Assembly (NCBI RefSeq): GCF_017654505.1
Contig: NC_054538.1
Coordinates: forward strand, 50,169,489 to 50,233,488
Length of the DNA: 64,000 nucleotides
Direction of reading: 5' to 3'
Source of the DNA: Polyodon spathula
Lineage: Eukaryota > Chordata > Actinopteri > Acipenseriformes > Polyodontidae
Shown: piece after piece, positions 20,984 through 31,873 of the stretch
Layout: the number at the start of each line of letters is the position of its first letter
How positions within the stretch are numbered: position 1 is the first letter of the stretch
Translations under genes and position numbers: made by a program
Notes under the pieces: model-generated
Seen by the model: only the letters and a program-made list of their open reading frames with translations
Databases searched by the model: none
Told to the model about the DNA's origin: nothing

Positions 20984-22757
20984 GAATGAATAAATAAATA
21001 AATAAATATAAAGGAACCGTGAAGGTTACTGCCCAGCTGGACCTTTAGTGTTTGTGATTTGTTTTTGTTTAAATATTTTGTTTTGCTCTGTGAGCAGTGT
21101 TTATTTTTTGTTTAAATATTTTATTTATTTGTGTTTAATTGTGTCTTTTCACTGCAGTAGCTTCCTGTGTGTTTTCAGTTCCTGCTTCTGGCCTGACGTC
21201 ACCGCTCAGCCATTTCCTATCACACTCCAGTAAACATAAATAAAAATCACAATACTCACACTTTGATGATTTCCATTTTAAAAAACGACCATTTCAGAAA
21301 TCATCTTAAGCGTTTTGAAACTGGTGAAAATGTATTCAGCAAATTAGTCAAAATACACATTTAAGTGTACAGTAATTGAAGAAGACATACCATGTCCATT
21401 TATTCATAATGTGACCACTCCATGTCTGCTGAAACGCAACATGGTTGCTGCACCAACAAAGAAAAAAAAACAATATTTCAATAAGACAGAGCTAAAAGAA
21501 ATTGGATTATCTATACAAGGATGGTGCGATAGTATTAAAGTTTTGCTGTAATTTGTGTGATCATGTACGAGTCAATACCATTAAATATCATAATGCAGTC
21601 GTAAACACGTAGAGAATAAGAAAGCAAATAAGACAGCAACAATAGCAAAGCACTGCATTCTATGCTGAAAAACTAAGACCTAAGGTACTGCGCTCAAGGC
21701 GGAGCTTTCCCGAAGTAATCAATTGCGTATTTTATTGTTTTGTTTATTTTAGAGACACGCCTCTTTTTAAATCTTGCAAAAAACACCGCAGAATTAGGAA
21801 AGAAACAATTGAGAGGATTAATTAAACATTTGCATTAAAAGAGGCGCTATTTAAATTATAAACGGGTAATACATAGCAGTGAACCTGTTTCAGAGCAACG
21901 AGTCACTCAACACGCCTTTATCAGTGTTTCATTTTTATCCTGGTTATTATAATGCCAGTAAAACGCTAAACTTAATTTGTGGAGTACTGTACATAGGATT
22001 ACTCTCACATGACACTGCTGGACTGTTACTAAACTGTTTCATATTTTGTATTGTTATTGTAATGCCAGCATTTTCAAAACACCTTTATTTGTAGACTGAA
22101 CTACCCTGTCAGTGGAAGTCTGTAAATATGATTCTCACAACTGTGCTGGACATTTGTTTTTCTGTTGTAATATAATTCTTAGATTGTCCTGCTTATTTTA
22201 ATGCCTGCAATGAGCCAAGTGATGTCTATAAACATTATGATAGGTTTGAAGTGTCTTCAGGTGCTTTACTATCTATTACAGCAAATTGTGTTAATATTTA
22301 TTAAATTTACTTATTGTAGCTACCAACATTATAATTATGTTCAAATGCAATATTTAATAATAATATGTTGATAAAAAGTGGGAAGAAATGGAATTGGCCA
22401 TTTTTGTATAATGGAATTTGGTAATCCCAAGAATGGAACAATTAGTAGCCCTAAAGATGGTTACAACTGAAGGCAGTTCAGATGCCAATGTTTTATGCAG
22501 GCCACCAGTTAAGCATGCAATCGATAGCTATGATAACAACCGACAGGATGAGAGGATGATTCAAAATCAGAGGCAGAGCCACAATAAATGTCTTGTTTAA
22601 ATTTAAAGTATATTGTAAAATTGTTTCAAAATTGTGTAATGCAACACAAATACATTAAAAGGGTTAATGTTGGCTGAAGGGTTCTCACTGATAATTTACT
22701 CTTTGTCAGTCAAAACGAAAAGTTTCTCAGTATCTAAAAAGCTTAGAGGGAACGCTG

Positions 22758-23400
22758 GAGGTAAATGAGAGGGTGGATGGGTTAGCAAAAATGGAAGTGA
22801 AGAAAGTGAATGTGGGTATGGATGTTCATTATGGGTTAAGGGAATATTATAAAATAATAGAAAAAAATTATAGTGAATGAATAGCAGAATATGTGGAATG
22901 GGGGACAAAATATATATAAGTCAAGTCATTTTGTGGGAAGGATGGTGTGGAGAAAATAGACAGAAGTAAGTTAACCTAATAAGGCTGTTTATAGGACATT
23001 CGACTTTAAATGAACATGTATATAGAATTGGAGCACATGAGAATGGGTTCTGTATGAGATATGGGGTTATGGAAACTGGGGAACACCTGATGGTTGGTTG
23101 TGCTAGGTATAGGGAAGTGAGATTAGAGGTGAGATTAGAGGTAGGGCAGGAGTTGAGGGGTTTGAATACTCAGAATTTTTTTTTTAGGGATGGTATAGGG
23201 GATGGTAATAGAATAGATGTATGGTCAGGTATATAGGGAAATTCAGTAGCATAACAGGGAGATTTAATTCTTAAAAAAAAAAATAAACAGGAATCAAAGT
23301 GTTGTGCTCACAATAACGATAATCAAAACAAACAGTAGGTGGTAACAATAAGCTTCAGCGGAAGCTTGGTGGCCATTAACCAAAAAGAAGAAAGAATGAG
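22758..23400 (+). pseudogene. Non-LTR retrotransposon, RNase H end and 3' tail
   Basis: Resumes the RNase H frame with 'NERVDGLAKMEVKKVNVGM', then 'YGLREYYKIIEKNYSE' and a stop at a TGA near 22877. Further on 'GFCMRYGVMETGEHLMVGC' gives the Cys/His motif seen after RNase H in such LINEs. An A11 run near 23272 and a 3' end with 'ggtggccattaaccaaaaag' close the element near 23400. Confidence 0.75.
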
Positions 23401-23413
23401 GAAGGGAGGTTGG

Positions 23414-23954
23414 TGTCCCTCCATTTTGTGTTTGGTTGTGTATGTGTGTGCAGGCAGTGCATGGGTTCTGGGTGTTGCTTTTGGAAACTAGTAGGAGATT
23501 ACCACTGAAAACTAACTTGGTTTCTCAGGAGCAAGGATCTGTCTGGCAGCCTGTTGCTGCTTTGCTGCCACCACTGGAATACACCACAACCTCCATAGTT
23601 GGGTGAGATCTCTGGTTTCTACATTTACTTTTGTTCAGAGATTTTTTGTTGGACTTGTTTTGTTTCAAAAATGTGTTTTTTGACTTCCTTTTATCCTGAA
23701 TTGTTTGTTTTTTTGTTTCCTGGTTTTGGATTTGTTTTATTGTGCACATCTTGTTAAAAATCTCTACCATTGTCATCTCTATCCCTTCTTTGTCTAATCT
23801 ATTTGTGTATCTGGATATTCTTCCTTTCATTTTTCGCGATCACTTGTATACAGTCTCACAGTGTGTGGTAATAAATTTGTTCATTTGAGGACCTGTAGCT
23901 TTCTTGTTTAATTCACTGTTGGCTGATCTTTTAAGTTTGGTTTAGACCGTTACA
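23414..23954 (+). repeat. Gypsy 5' LTR
   Basis: TGTCCCTCCA...CCGTTACA, 541 bp, with AATAAA near 23870. Aligns with the 3' LTR across its length. Confidence 0.85.
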
Positions 23955-25425
23955 GAAACAAAAAAACATATATTTGATTTATCACAACACCTGTGTTTCT
24001 TTATACTTGGATCCCACACTATTTATATTTTCATAAAATGGAGATTCAGGATGGCACCATCATAGGGCCCAAGACAGCAGTAGGAGTATATTATTAATCC
24101 AGATTTCACTGCTGGTCCATTTGTTACACACAGAGGGTCTGTACCTGAAGTAACCCAGTTGTTGAGTCATTTGTAGGTGAGTGAACCTGAGATTGAGTTG
24201 GATGTTGAGGATGATGTTACTTATGTGAGCCAGTTTGAGTAAAACACATTTCAGATTTAGAAACTGATTGTACCTCCTTCCAACAAAGTAGTATTAACAG
24301 AGAGGAAGGTTTAAAGAAATACATTGATCAAACTTTCAGAGAGTTGTTTCCGCAACCACAGAAAGGGCTGTGTTTGATTGTTTCCAGCGCGGGAACGGCC
24401 GGTGGGAGAGTAAAGTTGCTAGAAAAGCTAATACGCCTAGAACAAGATTCCACCCTTCAGTCAACCGTCTGGAACTCAGTCCAGAGCTTGAAGACTCACT
24501 GACAGGCATACCTAAGTTGGTGGATTTCCGAACGACAACATATCCACCTGAATATTGACCCAGAATTGAAACGACATGGCAGTCGCAGATTGGAGAGGCG
24601 GTTGCACTCGTTTACCAAGGGGTCATGCGTGACAGCGTAAAAGGGGATGGAGAATTGTAATCTGAGAAAGAACCAGTAAAAAAACTAAATTAAATAACAA
24701 GTATCGTGAGTATTTTGTGTTTATTTGTTTGTGCACTAGACGGCTAACACATTTCTGGTGCTGTCGCCAAGTGCCAGCACTAAAGCCGGAACTTCACTGC
24801 ACTAATTGCCATAGAAAACTAAACTGTCTCACCCACGAAGAGCACTACTGCACTCAACCAGGATTGGTGACAGTGTAGGTATTATTGTGGGGCGGAGATG
24901 TGTGGTTTATTATTGTTTGGGTATGCAAAACCCGTTAATGTTTTTGTTATTATTGTTACTTGTCACCAGACCTGGGATTACATAACCCCTTTTCCAAACT
25001 GGATTAAGTCTCTGTTTGTTTCATTACTGCACTGCATCACCCCTGCACCTGCATTCACTCATCTACCCTGTCACACCACTCCTGGGCCCTTTTTAAACTA
25101 GCCTTTCTTAAAGCTTTCCTGCCAACTGACTTCTTAACTGAGGTCAAAGACCGCCTAAGACAGTGTGTCCAGTTACCAGGAGAATGTATACATTACTTTG
25201 CTCATGACCACCGAGTTCTATGTGTGCACTGGAGACCAGACATAGAGGAACCTGACCTAGTCTGGAGGATTTTAAACAATGCCAACCCCAAGGTGGCAGC
25301 GAGCCTTTAGGGGACAGTGAAAACTGTGGCTGAGAATACCACCAAAGCCACCACAAAAAGAAACACGTTGGTCAGTTAAAAAAGTCTAACCCGGTCAAGG
25401 AGTATCGTTCTCATCTTTCCCTTCT
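23955..25425 (+). pseudogene. Gypsy leader and gag remnants, split by an LTR
   Basis: 24050-24370 and 25080-25380 hold gag-like fragments with stops. One is 'LKAFLPTDFLTEVKDRL', followed by 'QCVQLPGECIHYFAHD' and 'NNANPKVAASL', which resembles the capsid end of fish Gypsy gag. A family-A-like LTR lies between them. No recognisable primer-binding site follows the 5' LTR. Confidence 0.6.
24560..25075 (+). mobile_element. Family-A-like LTR inside the Gypsy gag
   Basis: 'ggttgcactcgtttaccaag', 'gacggctaacacatttctgg' and 'ttccaaactggatt'-type blocks align with the 3' two-thirds of the LTRs at 1854-2534 and 45950-46796. It ends 'ccctgtcaca' at 25075. The left end is uncertain and may reach 24370. 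No TSD found. Confidence 0.55.
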
Positions 25426-25900
25426 AGTGGTGGAGATTGCAGTACAAGGAGAGCAGAGTCCAGCCCTTTTGGACACTGGCAGCACCTTCACCTTGATGCA
25501 AAACCAGGTATGGGAAAAGATTAAAAGACCAAATGAACATTTGATTCCTTGTGATGAGCAAGCTTTCACAGTGGTCAGTCTTACAGAGCACTGGGTAAGG
25601 TGACAGTGACATTTGAATTCCATGGGGGGGGGGGGGTCATTAAATATCTTTGTCATGGCTATTCAACATCTGGCATTTCCTTTGGTCTTAGGGCTAGACT
25701 TCCTAGAGAGAGTTCAGCTGCGGCTGCATTACGCCCACAGGAAGTATGGAGTGAAGTACCGAGGCAAATATCACTTTTATCACTTTTTAGAGAAATCTGA
25801 GTGGGAATTGGAATGGTGTGTTGGAGACCATAGGGTGAATTTGTATTTAGTGACCCAAGGCCAGCCAAGTACAAAACCTGCTGAACCTAAAGGGGAAGAA
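25426..25900 (+). pseudogene. Gypsy aspartic protease region
   Basis: The frame at 25426 contains 'SPALLDTGSTFTL', with DTGS at 25472-25483. This is the active-site triplet of a retropepsin-like protease, which cleaves the Gag-Pol precursor. A G12 run at 25624-25635 breaks the frame. 25613-25915 carries the following 'HLAFPLVLGLDFLERV' (the protease flap/strand end LGxDFL). Confidence 0.75.
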
Positions 25901-25904
25901 ATCA

Positions 25905-26645
25905 GTGAAGGGTGAAATCCAGAGAAGGGTTGTTGAATCTTTCTCTTCACAGCTACTTCCCCAATCTGCTGAGTTGCAACAGCTCCTGAACCAATGGACC
26001 ACTCTTTGTTCCACATGCCTAGGAAAGACGACCGTCACCCGACACTCCAGCTACACAATCAATGAAGTGATAGTGAGAAGTCGGGTCTACAGAGTGTCGC
26101 CCTTAAAGCCCACCATCATGCAACAACACCTTGAAGAGATGATTAAAGATGGTGTTATTGAGCCGTCCTTCAACTTGGTCTTCTCCTGTGGTCTTGGTGG
26201 AGACCAACTTAATAACAAGACCCATTTTGATGCCTTCCCAATGCCTGGGGTCCGCGAGACCTTGGAGTCCTTCCAGGGGGCCTCAGTGTTCAGCACTCTT
26301 GATTTAAAATCAGGATATTGGCAGGTGGCAATGGATCCAGAAAGCATTCAGAAGACAGCTTTCATTACCCCCTTCGGTCTCTATCATTTGAAAGTGATGC
26401 CCTTTGGGCTGAAGAAAGCCACCGCGACTTTCCAGCTTCTGATGGAGCAGGTGCTTGGTAATTTGAGAGGTCAGTGTTGCTTTGTATACATAGATATAAT
26501 TATCTACTCCTCCAGCAAAGCTCAACATTACATTACAAAGATCTTTCTTGTGTCCTTGACCATCTTCTATGCCAATCTCACCCTCAATCTTGAGAAGTAC
26601 CACTTCCTCAAAGATCCTCTCAATTTCCTTGGACATGTCATGTGA
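25905..26645 (+). pseudogene. Gypsy reverse transcriptase domain
   Basis: A 246-aa open frame with RT motifs in order: 'LEEMIKDGVIEPS', 'VFSTLDLKSGYWQVAM' (first catalytic Asp), 'KTAFITPFGLYHLKVMPFGL' and 'FVYIDIIIYSSS' at 26481-26516, and the 'NLEKYHFLKDPLNFLGHV' thumb end. The catalytic YxDD box is YIDI (26487-26498), so the second essential Asp is lost. Family Ty3/Gypsy is clear; activity is not possible from this copy. Confidence 0.9.
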
Positions 26646-27260
26646 GAGGGTCTCTCCTGAACAAGGAAAAATCAAGGCCATTTGGGACTATCCTTACTGT
26701 CCAATCTGAAGGGTTTAGGTCTTGTGGACTGGTACCATAAGTTCAATCCTCATTTTGCTGACCTTTCCGTCCCTTTGAACAACTTAAAAAAGAAATATGT
26801 GTCATGGGACTGGACTGAAGCCTGTCTTCACTTAGGGAAGCTTTATTAACACCTCCAGTGTTCGCTCAGCCCAACATGGCTCTAACCTTCTGTGTGAGCA
26901 CTGATGCCAGTGGGGTAGGGCTTGAAGCAGTTCTTTTTCAGCAAGATGAGAGAGGATGAACAGGTAATAGCCCACTCTTCTCAGATCCTCAACATAGCTG
27001 AGAGGAATTACTCTGCCTCAGAGAAAGATTGTCTGGCTGTCATGTTGGCAGTGGAGAAATGGAGACACTATCTGGTAGGCCAGCAGTTCGAGGTGAGATC
27101 ATGCTGCTCTAGCTTGGGCCTTTAACACCATCAAGATGTCATCCAGGCTGACCAGATGGACACCAGCAATTTTACTTTACAGTGCACTATTGGAACGGAA
27201 GTCTCATTGTTGTCCCTGATGCCTTATCCAGAATACCTTGTTCAATACCATCTACAGTAG
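26646..27260 (+). pseudogene. Gypsy RT end and RNase H remnants
   Basis: 26700-27125 carries, over several frames, 'CVSTDASGVGLEAVLFQQ' (RNase H first Asp), 'NYSASEKDCLAVMLAVEKWR' (catalytic Glu) and 'HYLVGQQFEV'. 27182 onwards has 'GSLIVVPDALSRI', the usual end of a Gypsy RNase H. Small indels break the frame. Confidence 0.75.
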
Positions 27261-28387
27261 CTGTGTGTTCTGGTAAGAAATACGACTGCAGTCTAGAACT
27301 TCCTACCACCTTAGACCAGATTGCCATTGCTCAGCATAAAGATCTGTACATCCAAGATGTAATTTCCAATTTACATATGTCCAAACAAGGTTCTGACAGG
27401 ATCAGTTTCTTACAACAACAAGGATTGCTGTACAGAAAAGTTGCCCTCTCTGGAACAGACCACAAGTTCCAACCAGTGGTACCCTCTGAGCAGATTTTCA
27501 CATTGCTGTACTACCACAGTAACCCACATGGGATGGCTCAAGACCCTCCTGAGAATTCTGGAAGTAGCCTGGTGGCCATCGGTCAGAAAAGACACCTGGA
27601 AACACACCAAGGAATGTATCATCTGTCAGCAATATAAGCCCTCAAATACTAAACCCTCTAGTCTCCTACAAGCTACTTCTGTTACAGAACAGAGGCAGAT
27701 GCTGGGAATTTACCTCATGGGTCCGTTTCCCAAAAGCAACAAAGGCAACGTCTACCTCCTGGTTTTAATGGATTACTACACCAAGTGGGTTGAGTTGTTT
27801 CTCTTAAGAAACAGCAAGACTCCCAAGATCACCAATCTCCTTATTCAGGAGATAATCACTAGGGGAGGCATCCCTTGTTACCTTGTTTCAACTGTGGATC
27901 TCAAGCCGCTTGCTGATGGATGTCTATAAAGCCTGGAGACGATCAATGGATCGCTGAGTTCAGGTATGCCATTAATTCTGCTAAACCTAACTCCTGCTGA
28001 GCTAGCTTTAGAAAGCAACCTTAAAGGACCTCTTAAACGTCTAGTCGCTCCAGCTCCATCCACTCCTCAATATGCCCTCTTAGAGAAACAACAGCAAATA
28101 GCCCATGAAGTTAGGATCAATGTAGGTGAAGCTCAGGCCACGCAGGCTAGATATTACAATGCATACCGTAAAAGCCTTCAGTTTCAGGTGGGTAACACAG
28201 TCTGGGTCAGAGCCCATCTCCTTTCTGATGCCTCCACTCAGTTCACTAAATTATCCCCTAAATGGGTAGGTCCAGCCACGATTTTTAATAAACTCGGTCC
28301 AGCCAATTATCACATACAGCTGGACAATCAGAAATCTGATACAGTTAACATAGTTAACCAGAAACCATACTATGGTACAATAACCCC
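27261..28387 (+). pseudogene. Gypsy integrase remnants
   Basis: 27182-27637 and 27441-27929 hold the zinc-binding region ('CIICQQYKPSN' is the Cys pair) and the start of the catalytic core ('LMDYYTKWVELF'). The rest of the core is deleted at about 27890-27960. 27966-28390 keeps the C-terminal domain with 'AQATQARYYNAYRKSLQFQV' and a GPY/F module ('LSPKWVGPATIFNKLGPANY'). Loss of most of the DDE core makes it inactive. Confidence 0.8.
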
Positions 28388-28916
28388 AGTCCCTCCATTT
28401 TGTGTTTGGGTGTGTGTGTGTGTGTGTATGTGTATGTGTGTGCAGGTAGTGCATGGGTTCCGGATGTTGCCTTTGGAAACTAGTTGGAAATTACCACTGG
28501 CAACCAAAGTGGTTTCCCTGGAGCAAGGATCTGTCTAGCAGCCTATTGCTACTTTGCTGCCACCGTCGGAATACACCACAACCTCTACAGTTAGATGAGA
28601 TTTCTCTGGTTTCGACATTTTTTTTGTTGCTGGACTTTCATTTTTGTTCTGGACTTGTTTTTTTCTGATGCGCTTGTTTTTTGCTTTCTGGATTTGAATT
28701 TGTTTTTTTTCTTTCTTTTATTGCCCTCATCTTGTTAAAAATCTGTACTACTGTGATTTCTATCCCCTAACCTCATCTATCTGTAGATATTCTTCCTTTC
28801 ATTTCTCACAATCGTTTGTATACAGTCTAACAGTGTGTGGTAATAAATTTGTTCATTTGAGGACCTGTGTTTTCTTGTTTAAGGCTAATCTTTTAAGAGT
28901 GGTTCAGACCGTTACA
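28388..28916 (+). repeat. Gypsy 3' LTR
   Basis: AGTCCCTCCA...CCGTTACA, 529 bp. The first base of the usual TG is changed to A. Contains a (tg)n run at about 28410-28440 that overlaps the end of the integrase frame. Confidence 0.85.
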
Positions 28917-29083
28917 ACCTAATGTTCCCTTTCAAGTACGAAATGTATCCATTATATAATGTGTAACTATACCCAAGCGATCGCAAAGTGCATTACTTGC
29001 AGAACGACTTAAATCTAAGAGGGTCAGAAGGTAAGGCTGCCACAATATAGACTGTTTATTTATTTATTTTTACATAGCAGGAA

Positions 29084-30088
29084 TCAATTCTTTGCAGGGG
29101 CTTCTGGTATCAAGATAGAAGCTGCCGCTAGCACTTTGGTCCCAAAGCCAGGGTTTTGAAGATTCAACACATTTAGTCTGTAAACTCTTGTTAAAGTATG
29201 GGGCGTGGCCCATACTGCAACACTGCAAATGTCAGTGACAGATGCCCCCTGAAGCATACCTCTTTTGGAGTGACCAACGACCTTCATAGGAGGGGACAGG
29301 TTGGCTTGTTTATAAGCAAACGACAGCCTCTGCTTAGACAGGGCTTTACCATGGGCCTTAGCTCCACAGCAGATGAACAGCTGTTCAGGTTGCCTCCAAC
29401 TTATTGTTCGGTCAACATAATATGCTACAACTGAAACAACTCTCTCAGACAGCCCTAGCTGCCTAAAATGCAGCAGTTCAGGTGCCACACCCATAACTTT
29501 AGGCTCGACAAGTCGGGGTGCAACAGGGTCCCTCGCGCCTGACTGAGCAGGTTGTGGCGGAGAGGCAGTTTCCAGGGGTGGTTGCACAGTTATTGTGACA
29601 GTGCCAAAAACCAAGTTCTCCTGTGTCAGAACCGGTCGAGTCTGCTTTTTCAGGCACATCGGTAGCACAGCTACCGGTGAAAAGGCGTACATTAGAGCCC
29701 TTGGCCATTTGTCGGCCATATCGTCTACACATGGCAGAGCCTCGTTCTTCTGAATGGAGAACCAAAGGGTACAATGGGCTGATTCCAGGGAAGCAAAGAG
29801 ATCTATCTCAGCTCTCCCAAATCTGTCCCAAATCATGTTCATCACGTTGGGGTGAAGTCTCCATTCCAATCTAGAGGCAACCTTCCTTAATTGGAGGTCC
29901 ATTGCTCCATTCATAACTCCTGGCAGCTGAACTGCTGTGAGAGATAGAATGTTGCCGTGTGCCCAAAACAGTAGTTTGCTGGCTACTCGATGGAGGCAGG
30001 GTGACCACAGGTTGCCTTGGTGATTAACATAAGCCACCACTCTAGTGTTGTCCGTCCAGATCATCACACGCCTGCCTTGAACCTCCAA
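29084..30088 (-). pseudogene. DIRS-B RNase H to tyrosine recombinase ORF
   Basis: A 334-codon open frame. N-terminal part: RNase H end ('MIWTDNTRVVAYVNHQGN', 'WDRFGRAEIDLFASLES'). Middle: proline-rich linker and 'LYAF'-equivalent 'MYAFSPVAVLPMCLKKQ'. C-terminal part: tyrosine recombinase with 'HSKRGMLQGASVTDI' and 'VAVWATPHTLTRVYRLNV', carrying the His-x2-Arg and terminal Tyr of the family. A large part of the recombinase N-terminal domain is deleted (compare copy C), so the frame is open but the enzyme incomplete. The recombinase would integrate circular cDNA. Confidence 0.85.
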
Positions 30089-30230
30089 ATGGGTCAGTTG
30101 TTTCCACTAGTTTAGGGTCACCATGCAGTGACGCATCACTAACTAAGCGATTGGGGCTCACCACAGGCTGAAAAACCTTGTAGTTGAACCACACTTGGAG
30201 GGGGAGCATTGGGAGGAGACCTAGAGGAAG

Positions 30231-31873
30231 TACAGTGGCTTGCGAAAGTATTGACCCCCCTTGGCATTTTTCCTATTTTGTTGCCTTATAACCTGGAATT
30301 AAAATGGATTTTTATTTGGATTTCATGTAATGGACATACACAAAATAGTCCAAATTGGTGAAGTGAAATGAAAAAAATAACTTGTTTCAAAAACTTCAAA
30401 AAAATAAATAACTGAAAAGTGGTGCGTGCATATGTATTCACCCCCTTTGCTATTAAGCCTCTAAATAAGATCTGGTGCAACCAATTACCTTCAGAAGTCA
30501 CATTAGTTAAATAAAGTCCACCTGTGTGCAATCTAAGTGTCACATGATCTGTCACATGATCTCGGTATATATACACCTGTTCTGAAAGGCCCCAGAGTCT
30601 GCAACACCACTAAGCAAGGGGCACCACCAAGCAAGCGGCACCATGAAGACCAAGGAGCTCTCCAAACAGGTCAGGGACAAAGTTGTGGAGAAGTACAGAT
30701 CAGGGTTGGGTTATAAAAAAATATCAGAAACTTTGAACATCCCACAGAGCAACATTAAAGCCATTATTAAAAAATGGAAAGAATATGGCACCACAACAAA
30801 CCTGGCAAGAGAGGGCCGCCCACCAAAACTCACGGACCAGGCAAGGAGGGCATTAATCAGAGAGGCAACAAAGAGACCAAAGATAACCCTGAAGGAGCTG
30901 CAAAGCTCCACAGCGGAGACTGGAGTATCCATCCATAGGACCACTTTAAGCCGTACACTCCACAGAGCTGGGCTTTACGGAATAGTGGCCAGAAAAGCCA
31001 TTGTTTAAAGAAAAAAATAAGCAAACACGTTTGGTGTTCGCCAAAAGGCATGTGGGAGAATCCCCAAACATATGGAAGAAGGTACTCTGGTCAGATGAGA
31101 CTAAAATTTAGCTTTTTGGCCATCAAGGAAAACGCTATGTCTAGTGCAAACCCAACGCCTCTCATCACCCCGAGAACACCATCCCCACAGTGAAGCATGG
31201 TGGTGGCAGCATCATGCTGTGGGGATGTTTTTCATCGGCAGGGACTGGGAAACTGGTTAGAATTGAAGGAATGATGGATGGCGCTAAATACAGGGAAATT
31301 CTTGAGGGAAACCTGTTTCAGTCGTCCAGAGATTTGAGACTGGGACGGAGGTTCACCTTCCAGCAGGACAATGACCCTAAGCATACTGCTAAAGCAACAC
31401 TCGAGTGGTTTAAGGGGAAACATTTAAATGTCTTGGAATGGCCTAGTCAAAGCCCAGACCTCAATCCAACTGAGAATCTGTGGTGTGACTTAAAGATTGC
31501 TGTACACCAGCGGAACCCATCCAACTTGAAGGAGCTTGAGCAGTTTTGCCTTGAAGAATGGGCAAAAATCCCAGTGGCTAGATGTGCCAAGCTTATAGAT
31601 ACATATCCCAAGAGACTTGCAGCTGTAATTGCTGCAAAAGGTGGCTCTACAAAGTATTGACTTTGGGGGGGTAAATACTTATGCAAGTTTCTGTTTTTTT
31701 TTGTCTTATTTCTTGTTTGTTTCACAATAAAAAATATTAAATAATCAAAGTGGTAGGCATGTTGTGTAAATCAAATGATACAAACCCCAAAAAAATCAAT
31801 TTTAATTCCAGGTTGTAAGGCAACAAAATATGAAAAATGCTAAGGGGGGTCAATATTTTCGCAAGCCACTGTA
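30231..31873 (+). mobile_element. Tc1/mariner element inside DIRS-B
   Basis: Element 30233-31871 (1639 bp) with TA on both sides (30231-30232, 31872-31873). The ends begin CAGTGGCTTGCGAAAGTATT and are inverted copies extending over roughly 100 bp or more, with inner repeats typical of fish Tc1 elements. DIRS sequence '..ctagaggaag' and 'gctgggaagctgctg..' on the two sides matches the uninterrupted DIRS-A sequence, confirming the insertion site. Confidence 0.95.
30643..31660 (+). pseudogene. Tc1 transposase, broken
   Basis: 30643-31008 encodes the paired-like helix-turn-helix region ('KKISETLNIPQSNIKAIIKK', 'TTTNLAREGRPPKL', then the second HTH). Stops and frameshifts follow between 31008 and 31190, covering the first catalytic Asp region (sequence 'gtcagatgagact' near 31091). 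31190-31660 (156 aa) resumes with '[14 protein letters not shown]', the second Asp ([11 protein letters not shown]) and the final acidic residue (LNPTENLW). Full length would be about 340 aa. Inactive here, though its ends could be moved by another transposase. Confidence 0.9.

Larger units (their letters stand above)
20581..21224 (+). mobile_element. Candidate solo LTR nested in the hAT element
   Basis: Starts TGTAACAGGG and can be read to end ..TATCACA, with a TATA-like 'gtatataaaatg' near 20916 and an AATAAA cluster near 20990. The flanking bases do not make a convincing TSD. It contains an (AT)n run at 20695-20724 and a (GA)n run at 20942-20980. Low confidence in both ends. Confidence 0.3.
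20191..22757. mobile_element. hAT element inserted in a LINE RNase H
   Basis: Begins CAGTGTTCCCTCTAAGG at 20191 and ends CTTAGAGGGAACGCTG at 22742-22757, imperfect terminal inverted repeats of hAT type. Flanking 8-bp sites are gaggggaa (20183-20190) and gaggtaaa (22758-22765), 6 of 8 identical. Removing the element plus one TSD lets the RNase H frame run on across the site. Internal sequence around 21430-21620 weakly resembles a BED-finger start ('PTKKKKQYFNKTELKEIG') with stops. No full transposase remains. Confidence 0.8.
23414..28916 (+). mobile_element. Ty3/Gypsy LTR retrotransposon, decayed
   Basis: Two direct LTRs (23414-23954 and 28388-28916) enclose gag, protease, RT, RNase H and integrase remnants in the Ty3/Gypsy order, all on the plus strand. 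The LTRs are recognisably the same sequence but differ by many substitutions and small indels, so the insertion is not recent. Flanking 5-mers (gttgg and accta) do not match, so there is no TSD. The right side abuts the very start of DIRS copy B, suggesting later rearrangement. Confidence 0.85.
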
